From: an uncultured Pseudorhodobacter sp.
GTDB lineage: Bacteria > Pseudomonadota > Alphaproteobacteria > Rhodobacterales > Rhodobacteraceae
Reading direction: 5' to 3'
Length of the DNA stretch: 11,723 bases
Assembly: GCA_937910975.1 (NCBI GenBank)
Contig: CALEMZ010000149.1
Location: 1 to 11,723, forward strand
The position numbers and the translations under genes were made by a program. This document shows, piece after piece, positions 6,553 through 11,723 of this stretch (positions within the stretch are counted from its first letter, which is position 1; each line of letters opens with the position of its first letter). The notes under the pieces are model-generated. The model was not told the origin of the DNA, did no database searches, and was given only the letters and a program-made list of their open reading frames with translations.

Positions 6553-6568
6553 GGGCCTTGGCAGGCCC
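6553..6568. repeat. Perfect 6-bp hairpin upstream of the zinc-finger gene
   Basis: GGGCCT (6553-6558) pairs with AGGCCC (6563-6568) around a TGGC loop. It lies in the 225-base gap between the DUF2798 and zinc-finger genes. There is no T-run on either side, so its function is unknown. Nothing else recognisable fills this gap apart from this hairpin, the one at 6597-6612 and the candidate promoter at 6452-6479. Confidence 0.35.
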
Positions 6569-6596
6569 ATCGCCTCAAGGTTGGGCCGGGCCGCCC

Positions 6597-6612
6597 GCTT
6601 TTTTGCAAAAGC
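6597..6612. terminator. AT-stem hairpin after the DUF2798 gene
   Basis: GCTTTT (6597-6602) pairs with AAAAGC (6607-6612) around a TTGC loop (GCAA on the minus strand). It is 27 bases past the DUF2798 stop in that gene's direction. A weak GGCG/CGCC stem followed by GCGCGCTTTT precedes it on the minus strand. Together these may form a 3' end, but neither matches the classical intrinsic pattern well. Confidence 0.3.
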
Positions 6613-6639
6613 GCGCGGCGGTTTCGCCTGAATTAGCGG

Positions 6640-6864
6640 TCATGCCCGAACCAGACATGCCACAATGCGCCGCGTGATCGGAGCCACGACCAACACTGCG
6701 GGAAAGGCCAGCGCCCAACTGGCCAGCCAGACCCCAAGCCAATGGGCGGGGAAATCCGCATCTAGCCCAAGCACCCGCCAAGTGGCGATGCCAGAAACCA
6801 TGGCTGACATCAGGCCCGAGAGGATGAAACCGAAAAGGATTGGGGAGAAACGGGCTGGGATCAT
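6640..6864 (-). CDS. DUF2798 family small membrane protein
   Basis: A 74-residue inner-membrane protein with two predicted helices, about residues 8-28 and 41-62. The pattern FGFILSGLMSAMVSGIAT (11-28), then WLASWALAFPAVLVVAP (46-62) and a basic tail TRR, is characteristic of the DUF2798 family, whose function is unknown. The frame is open to 6924, but the ATG at 6864 is preferred because it has AGGA about nine bases upstream and because family members begin just before the first helix. It lies between the DUF1285 gene and the zinc-finger gene on the same strand, with gaps over 100 bases on each side, so a shared operon is uncertain. Confidence 0.75.
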   Translation of the reverse strand: MIPARFSPILFGFILSGLMSAMVSGIATWRVLGLDADFPAHWLGVWLASWALAFPAVLVVAPITRRIVACLVRA

Positions 6865-6923
6865 GGCTGTTGTCCTGATTTGGAGAGTGCCGAAAGGGGG
6901 GGCATGGAAGTTTCTGCACCACA

Positions 6924-6936
6924 TTTACTTTGTAAA
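6924..6936. repeat. Small AT-rich inverted repeat upstream of the DUF2798 gene
   Basis: TTTAC (6924-6928) and GTAAA (6932-6936) form an inverted repeat with a 3-base spacer, in an AT-rich patch within GC-rich DNA. It is 60 bases upstream of the DUF2798 start, where an operator or promoter could sit. No proper -35/-10 pair was found. Confidence 0.3.
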
Positions 6937-6961
6937 AATACATTCGGGGGCAAACGGCCCC
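6933..6961 (-). terminator. Candidate terminator of the DUF1285 gene
   Basis: On the minus strand GGGGC (6961-6957) pairs with GCCCC (6951-6947) around CGTTT, 10 bases past the DUF1285 stop. It is followed by CGAATG and then TATTTTTAC. The T-run is displaced by about seven bases from the stem, so termination efficiency is doubtful, but position and orientation fit. Confidence 0.45.
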
Positions 6962-6971
6962 AGGCACCCGG

Positions 6972-7586
6972 TTACGTCAATTCCGCCGAAGGTATCACGG
7001 GAAAAAACGCTCCACCCGACCAAAGGCCAAACCAATCTTGTCCCTTATGCGGCCGGTGCACGCCCAATTCTACCAGCCGATAGAATGATTTTCGGTCAAT
7101 CAGCGCCTCCAGCCCGGCACGTATCATGACATAGGGCGACGGCTCCTCCGTTTCGGCGTCCCGCATGAAGCGGAGCGGATGCTCCGGCCCCGCCGTCACC
7201 TTGTCGCCCACCTGCGTTTCAAACTGCAAATCTTGGTGCTCGCCTAGGCCTGAAACCTCAAAATCCACCGCCACGAAGGGCGCATCCTCTACTGTGATTC
7301 CCACCTTCTCTACCGGGGTGACGAGGTAATACTTGCCCGCCTCCAGCTTCAAAATGTTGGAAAACAGCTTCACCAGTCCCGGTCGCCCAATTGGCGTGCC
7401 TTGGTAAAACCATGTCCCGTCGCGCTTGATTTGCATGTCCAGATCGCCGCAAAATGGCGGATTCCACAGATGCACAGGCGCAGGCCCCGCCCCTTTGCCC
7501 GTTCCTTTTTGGGCGGCCTGTAACGAGGCCATCACGCCTTCTGCGCTTGGTTTCACAATCAATTGTCCGCTCAGCCTTTTTGCCAT
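6972..7586 (-). CDS. DUF1285 domain-containing protein
   Basis: A 204-residue protein of the DUF1285 family, common in Proteobacteria and of unknown function. Characteristic blocks are LWNPPFCGDLDMQI (40-53), DGTWFYQGTPIGR (56-68), YVMIRAGLEALIDRKSFYR (152-170) and WFGLWSGGAFFPV (185-197). There is no signal peptide or membrane helix, so it is probably cytoplasmic. The start at 7586 lacks a strong ribosome site; a second ATG at residue 19 is possible but would leave a shorter lead-in to the domain. It is divergent from moxR with only 60 bases between the starts. I recall DUF1285 genes often lying beside moxR in Alphaproteobacteria, which hints at a functional link, but this is not shown here. 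Confidence 0.88.
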   Translation of the reverse strand: MAKRLSGQLIVKPSAEGVMASLQAAQKGTGKGAGPAPVHLWNPPFCGDLDMQIKRDGTWFYQGTPIGRPGLVKLFSNILKLEAGKYYLVTPVEKVGITVEDAPFVAVDFEVSGLGEHQDLQFETQVGDKVTAGPEHPLRFMRDAETEEPSPYVMIRAGLEALIDRKSFYRLVELGVHRPHKGQDWFGLWSGGAFFPVIPSAELT

Positions 7587-7618
7587 TTGTACCCGGCGCG
7601 ATAAATCGCTCTAATAGG

Positions 7619-7648
7619 ATCATATACCCTGTGCCCGAGGATTGTCAT
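7619..7648 (-). promoter_or_regulatory. Candidate promoter for the DUF1285 gene in the divergent gap
   Basis: On the minus strand ATGACA (7648-7643) is followed after 18 bases by TATGAT (7624-7619); each hexamer is one base off the sigma-70 consensus. Initiation near 7612 would give a leader of about 26 bases before the ATG at 7586. The -35 overlaps the moxR start codon, so the two divergent genes would share this short control region. For moxR a weaker plus-strand pair, TTGTAC (7587-7592) and TAATAG (7612-7617), has a 19-base spacer. Confidence 0.35.
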
Positions 7649-8669
7649 GCCCCACACTAAAGATCACATCCAAGACGCCGCCCAATTGGTGACTCAGATC
7701 GAAGCGCTTGGCGAAAAACTGCATGCTGCGAAAGTTTCGATCAACCAACGCTTCATCGGGCAAGACAAGGTGGTCGATTTGGTGCTTGCTTCGCTGCTTT
7801 GTGGTGGCCATGCGCTGCTGGTGGGCCTGCCGGGCCTGGGCAAAACCCGGCTCGTGGATACGCTCTCTACCGTCATGGGGCTCAAAGGCAATCGCATCCA
7901 GTTCACCCCCGATCTTATGCCAGCGGATATTCTGGGGTCTGAGGTGCTGGATGGTACCGACGGTGCGCGGTCGTTTCGCTTCATCGAAGGCCCGATCTTT
8001 TGCCAGCTTCTGATGGCGGATGAGATTAACCGCGCCTCGCCCCGCACCCAGTCGGCGCTGCTGCAAGCCATGCAGGAACGTGAAGTGACAATCGCGGGCA
8101 AACACCGCCCTCTGGGCAGCCCTTTCCATGTGCTCGCCACCCAGAACCCGATTGAGCAGGAAGGCACCTATCCGCTGCCCGAGGCCCAGCTTGACCGATT
8201 CTTGGTGCAGGTTGATGTCGCCTACCCGGACCGTGCCACCGAGCGTGACATTTTGCTGGCCACCACCGGGGCGCAGGAGGCGCAGGTGCATGGCGTCTTT
8301 ACTGCCGGTGAGTTGCTAGAGGCGCAATCGGTGCTGCGCCGGATGCCCGTGGGCGAGCAAGTGGTGGAGGCGATCCTTGACCTCGTGCGTGCCTGCCGCC
8401 CTGATGAGCCGGAAGGCGCTGCCCTGCGTGGCCAACTTTCTTGGGGGCCGGGGCCGCGTGCCGCCCAATCCCTGATGCTCATGGTGCGCGCCCGCGCGTT
8501 GCTTGATGGCCGTCTTGCGCCGTCGATTGCCGATGTTGCGGCCCTTGCGCGCCCGGTGCTGATCCACCGCATGTCGCTTTCTTTTGCGGCGCGTGCGCGG
8601 GGGGAAAGCCTGGCCGGGCTGATCGATGCCACCGTCAGCCGCAGCCTCGGGCTTGAGGCCGCGGCGTGA
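7647..8669 (+). CDS. MoxR family AAA+ ATPase
   Basis: A 340-residue cytoplasmic AAA+ ATPase of the MoxR family, which act as chaperone-like factors in assembly or activation of protein complexes. Walker A is GLPGLGKT (60-67, Lys66), Walker B LLMADE (121-126), and sensor 1 lies in ATQNPIEQEG (164-173, Asn167). The arginine-finger region is LDRF (182-185, Arg184), and a sensor-2-like Arg271 lies in GPGPRA. The block TYPLPEAQLDRF is typical of MoxR. The ATG at 7647 follows a CGAGGAT ribosome site. It is the first gene of a plus-strand operon: its stop codon overlaps the GTG start of the DUF58 gene by four bases, so translation is probably coupled. MoxR-DUF58 pairs are widespread, but the client of this one is unknown. 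Confidence 0.95.
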   Translation: MPHTKDHIQDAAQLVTQIEALGEKLHAAKVSINQRFIGQDKVVDLVLASLLCGGHALLVGLPGLGKTRLVDTLSTVMGLKGNRIQFTPDLMPADILGSEVLDGTDGARSFRFIEGPIFCQLLMADEINRASPRTQSALLQAMQEREVTIAGKHRPLGSPFHVLATQNPIEQEGTYPLPEAQLDRFLVQVDVAYPDRATERDILLATTGAQEAQVHGVFTAGELLEAQSVLRRMPVGEQVVEAILDLVRACRPDEPEGAALRGQLSWGPGPRAAQSLMLMVRARALLDGRLAPSIADVAALARPVLIHRMSLSFAARARGESLAGLIDATVSRSLGLEAAA

Positions 8670-9556
8670 CAGAACCCGCTGCCCTTTCCGTCAGCTTGCG
8701 CGCCCGCGCCGAGACGCTGGGCGAGGCCCTGCCCGCGCTTTTGGCGCAGGCAGAACATTTGGCGGCAACGGTGATTTTAGGCGACCATGGCCGCAGACGG
8801 GCGGGCATGGGGGATGAGTTCTGGCAATATCGCCCGGCCCATGCAGGCGATAGCGCGGCCCATGTCGATTGGCGCCGCTCGGCCCGCTCTGACCAGCATT
8901 TCGTGCGGGAACGCGAATGGCAGGCGGCGCAAACCATCTCACTTTGGGTGGACCCGGCACGATCCATGCAGTTTTCCGGCGATCCCTCGCGTGCACCCAA
9001 GGCTGACCGTGCGCAGCTTTTGGCATTGGCGGTGTCGGTCCTGCTTTTGCGGGGCGGTGAACGTGTGGGCCTCGCCGGTGCCGAGGCACGCCCGCGTTCG
9101 GGCCGGGCGCAAGTGCTGCGTCTGGCCGAAGGCATCGCTGCCGCAGCGGATAACCCCGACGATTACGGCAGCCCTGAGGTGTCTGGCCTTTCCAGCCATG
9201 GCCGCGCCGTTTTCTTTTCGGATTTCCTTGGCGATCCGGAAGAGGTGGAAACGGCACTTGGCATGGCCTCGGATCGTGGCGTGCGCGGGGCGCTGGTGCA
9301 AATCCTTGATCCGGCGGAAGAGGAATTCCCCTTCGATGGCCGCACGATCTTCGAATCCATGGGCGGCAGCCTGCGCCATGAAACCTTGCGCGCAGGGGAT
9401 TTGCGCACGCGGTATCTCGACCGCTTGGCAGAGCGCAAAGCCCGGCTGGAAACCCTGGCCCGCGCCTCTGGCTGGCATTACCTGTGCCATCACACCGGCC
9501 AATCGGCGCAATCGGCGCTTTTATGGTTGTTCACCGCATTGGAACGGGGGCGCTGA
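8666..9556 (+). CDS. DUF58 domain-containing protein (MoxR partner)
   Basis: A 296-residue protein of the DUF58 family, which nearly always travels with MoxR ATPases. The core signature is GDEFWQYRPAHAGDSAAHVD (49-68) and WRRSARSDQHFVREREWQ (69-86). It is followed by a strand like the first of a von Willebrand A fold, ISLWVDPARSM (91-101). The metal-site pattern DxSxS is incomplete here: Asp96 and Ser100 are present but the middle serine is Ala98, so metal binding is doubtful. No membrane helix is evident, so it should be cytoplasmic; some DUF58 proteins elsewhere carry N-terminal membrane helices, and this one does not. The start is a GTG inside the moxR stop region (GTGA overlap). Its own stop TGA shares its final A with the ATG of the next gene. 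It probably links MoxR to the membrane protein downstream (inference). Confidence 0.92.
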   Translation: MTEPAALSVSLRARAETLGEALPALLAQAEHLAATVILGDHGRRRAGMGDEFWQYRPAHAGDSAAHVDWRRSARSDQHFVREREWQAAQTISLWVDPARSMQFSGDPSRAPKADRAQLLALAVSVLLLRGGERVGLAGAEARPRSGRAQVLRLAEGIAAAADNPDDYGSPEVSGLSSHGRAVFFSDFLGDPEEVETALGMASDRGVRGALVQILDPAEEEFPFDGRTIFESMGGSLRHETLRAGDLRTRYLDRLAERKARLETLARASGWHYLCHHTGQSAQSALLWLFTALERGR

Positions 9557-11723
9557 TGTGGATGATCGGGCCTTTGGGCTTTACCTCGCCGCTGCTTTTG
9601 CTGGGGCTGATAGCGCTTCCCGTGCTGTGGCTGTTGCTGCGTGCCGTGCCTCCCGCACCCATCCGCCGCCGCTTCCCCGGTGTGGCGCTGCTGTTGGGCC
9701 TGAAGGATGACGAGGCCGAGACGGATAAAACCCCGTGGTGGCTGCTTTTGTTGCGCATGGCGGCGCTTGCAGCGGCAATCATCGGTTTTGCCGGCCCCGT
9801 GCTGAACCCCGAACAGCGTGATGTGGTCGAGGCCAGCCCGCTTTTGATCCTGATGGATGGCTCTTGGGCCGATGCCCGCGACTGGTCGCGCAGGCTTGAC
9901 CGTGCCACGACATTGGTTGATGAGGCGGGCCGCGCGGGCCGCCCCGTTGCCCTGATCCGGCTGACAGACCCGCCTGCCGATACGGTGTTTCAGGCGGCAA
10001 ACGCACTTGGCTCGCGCATGGCGGGCATCACGCCCAACGCATGGATTCCTGATTTCGCAGGCTGGTCCAAAATTTTGCCGCAGGGAGGTTTTTCCAGCTT
10101 CTGGCTGTCGGACGGGCTTGACCATCCGGGCCGGGAAACCTTGCTTTCGGCGTTGCAGGCGCGCGGCAGTGTCACCGTCTTTGAAAGCCCGCGCCCCGTG
10201 TTGGCCCTGCGTCCCGCCCGCTTTGAGGACGGCGTGATCAAACTATCCGCCACCCGCTTGCCCGCCACTGACCCGGCAGAGGTGGATGTTTCCGCCCGTG
10301 GCCTTGATCCTTCGGGGATTGAGCGGGAGTTGGCCCGCCTGCCGCTGCGCTTTGTGGCCGGAGCGGCTATCGCCGAAACCGCGCTTTCACTGCCGCCCGA
10401 ATTGCGCAACCGCATCTCGCGGTTTGAACTGGCGGGCATCCGCTCTGCCGGGGCTGTCAGCCTGACGGATGACAGTTTGAAACGCCGCAAAGTGGCACTG
10501 ATTTCGGGGCAGGGTGGGGCCGAGGGGCTGCAACTTCTGTCGCCCACACATTACCTGCGTCAGGCTTTGGCGCCAGTCGCCGAACTTATCGACGGCAGCC
10601 TTGCGGATGTAGTGTTGGCCAATCCTGATGTGATCGTGCTGGCCGATGTCGCAACCCTCTCGCCCGATGAAGGCGAGGCAATCTGGGATTGGCTGGACCG
10701 GGGGGGGCTGCTGCTGCGCTTTGCGGGCCCTCGGCTTGCCGCTTCTGATGTCAGCCGCGAGTCTGAGGATATGTTGATGCCCGTGCGCCTGCGGATCGGT
10801 GGCCGCAATGTCGGTGGCGCGATGAGTTGGGGAGAGCCGAAATCGCTGGCCCCGTTCCCCGAAGGCTCGCCGTTTTACGGGCTGGAAATTCCCGCCGATG
10901 TTACGGTTTCGGCGCAAGTCCTTGCGCAGCCGGACCCTGATTTGGCCGCGCGCACTATAGCCGCGCTGGCCGATGGCACGCCTCTGGTCACGCGCAAAGC
11001 CGTGGGGCCGGGGCAGGTGGTGCTGTTCCATGTCACCGCCAATGCCGAATGGTCTAGCCTGCCGCTTTCGGGGCTTTTCGTGCAAATGCTTGAGCGTTTG
11101 GCGGCTTCCACCCGCCCGGCCGCCCCTGATGCAGCCAATCTGGAAGGCCAGATTTGGGTGCCGCAAGTGGCGCTGGATGCCTTTGGCGCGCTGGGTGATG
11201 CGGGCGAGGTGGCCGGCGTTGAAGGTGCCGCCCTTGCCGCGGCCCTTAGCGCTGGCCCCTCGGCGCAATTGCCGCCGGGGCTTTATGCCGGCGAGGATCG
11301 GCGCATCGCGCTGAATGTGATCAATGCCGAAACCACGTTGGAGGCCCCGAAATGGCCTGCATCGGTCGCGCGCGAAGGATTGGATGTGCAAAGCGAACAG
11401 GCCCTGAAAGGCGCGGCCCTTGCCACCGCGCTGTCACTTCTGCTGATCGACGTGCTTGCGGCCCTTGCCCTTTCCGGGCGCTTGCTGGGCGGCTTGCGCA
11501 ATGCCGCGCTGCTGGCCACCGCCCTTTGCATTTTTGCAGCACCCCAGGGCCTGCGCGCACAAGAACCCATGCCCGACGATCTGCGTGCGATAGAGGCCAC
11601 CATGGATGTCCGCCTTGGCTATGTTCTGACGGGGGATGCCAAGGTTGATGCTATATCGGAGGCAGGTCTGCGCGGCCTTGGTCAGCGCCTGTTTGAACGC
11701 ACAACGATCGAACCCTCCGCCCC
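9556..11723 (+). CDS. BatA-like membrane protein with DUF4159 domain (partial, runs off the right edge)
   Basis: There is no stop codon from the ATG at 9556 to the window end, giving at least 722 residues. The N-terminus is a BatA-type double-membrane segment: helices near 12-28 and 61-83 around a basic loop (PIRRRFP). A middle region from about 95 includes a degenerate von Willebrand-like strand LLILMDGSWAD (96-106), and LADVATLSPDEGEAIWDWLD (362-381) with RGGLLLRFAG resembles a GATase1-like fold. Two more hydrophobic stretches follow (about 620-641 and 649-665), the second resembling a signal peptide ending LRAQEP. The DUF4159 domain begins at MDVRLGYVLTGDAKVD (683-698) and is cut by the edge. 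By the positive-inside rule the middle region and DUF4159 would both be periplasmic (inference). It overlaps the DUF58 stop by one base and completes a coupled operon. Family membership is firm; function is unknown. Confidence 0.9.
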   Translation, partial: MWMIGPLGFTSPLLLLGLIALPVLWLLLRAVPPAPIRRRFPGVALLLGLKDDEAETDKTPWWLLLLRMAALAAAIIGFAGPVLNPEQRDVVEASPLLILMDGSWADARDWSRRLDRATTLVDEAGRAGRPVALIRLTDPPADTVFQAANALGSRMAGITPNAWIPDFAGWSKILPQGGFSSFWLSDGLDHPGRETLLSALQARGSVTVFESPRPVLALRPARFEDGVIKLSATRLPATDPAEVDVSARGLDPSGIERELARLPLRFVAGAAIAETALSLPPELRNRISRFELAGIRSAGAVSLTDDSLKRRKVALISGQGGAEGLQLLSPTHYLRQALAPVAELIDGSLADVVLANPDVIVLADVATLSPDEGEAIWDWLDRGGLLLRFAGPRLAASDVSRESEDMLMPVRLRIGGRNVGGAMSWGEPKSLAPFPEGSPFYGLEIPADVTVSAQVLAQPDPDLAARTIAALADGTPLVTRKAVGPGQVVLFHVTANAEWSSLPLSGLFVQMLERLAASTRPAAPDAANLEGQIWVPQVALDAFGALGDAGEVAGVEGAALAAALSAGPSAQLPPGLYAGEDRRIALNVINAETTLEAPKWPASVAREGLDVQSEQALKGAALATALSLLLIDVLAALALSGRLLGGLRNAALLATALCIFAAPQGLRAQEPMPDDLRAIEATMDVRLGYVLTGDAKVDAISEAGLRGLGQRLFERTTIEPSA

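Noticed and set aside
6415..6570. A 52-residue N-terminal extension of the zinc-finger protein
   Set aside because: The extension would place the start upstream of the best promoter candidate, and known proteins of this type are about 60 residues long, starting near the ATG at 6414.
8787..9710. A 307-codon plus-strand frame overlapping the DUF58 gene in another frame
   Set aside because: The DUF58 frame carries the family signature and fits the neighbouring overlaps. The alternative is rich in Arg, Trp, Cys and Ala and matches nothing.
10387..11391. A 334-codon minus-strand frame inside the BatA/DUF4159 gene
   Set aside because: It is the antisense of a coding frame open from 9556 to the window end with clear domains. 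Its translation is Arg/Gln/Gly-rich filler.
1..11723. CRISPR array, tRNA/rRNA genes, insertion sequences, toxin-antitoxin or phage-defence genes
   Set aside because: No regularly spaced repeats, transposase-like or integrase-like proteins, or typical defence domains were seen. The MoxR ATPase sits in its usual DUF58/DUF4159 context rather than a defence-island context.

Overview
The window looks like chromosomal DNA from a marine alphaproteobacterium of the Rhodobacterales (Roseobacter-like). Support comes from protein character: a small CHCC zinc-finger protein, a DUF1285 protein divergent from a moxR-DUF58-DUF4159 cluster, and a GT14 glycosyltransferase with an extra C-terminal domain beside a family-2 sulfotransferase. 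The DNA is GC-rich and tightly packed. I see no tRNA, rRNA, CRISPR array, insertion sequence or phage gene.

Layout: (1) 1-147 is a left-edge intergenic stretch with an imperfect tandem duplication and a small hairpin. (2) 148-3072 is a surface-glycan-like block: a sulfotransferase on the minus strand, divergent from a 525-residue branching glycosyltransferase that is followed three bases later by a HIT-family hydrolase. (3) 3073-3239 is a convergent intergenic region with hairpins. (4) 3240-7586 is all minus strand: polA (complete, proofreading site intact), a 60-residue zinc-finger protein resembling the complex I subunit NDUFS6, a 74-residue DUF2798 membrane protein and a DUF1285 protein. 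(5) 7647-11723 is a plus-strand operon with overlapping genes: a MoxR AAA+ ATPase, a DUF58 protein, and a large membrane protein with a BatA-type N-terminus and the beginning of a DUF4159 domain. The last gene has no stop codon in the window and runs off the right edge.

How the genes may work together: the sulfotransferase and glycosyltransferase probably build or decorate a sulfated extracellular glycan (inference from families and adjacency). MoxR, DUF58 and the BatA/DUF4159 protein form a chaperone-like cluster: a cytoplasmic ATPase, a cytoplasmic adaptor and a membrane protein whose large domains I predict to be periplasmic. What this cluster acts on is not known for this lineage. polA and the small genes beside it are housekeeping.

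The most notable points are an apparent internal signal peptide just before the DUF4159 domain, an uncharacterised C-terminal domain on the glycosyltransferase, two strong hairpins in the polA leader, and start-site evidence that shortens three proteins relative to their longest open frames. I found no clearly new multi-gene system; the moxR cluster and the glycan block are the best candidates for poorly described biology.
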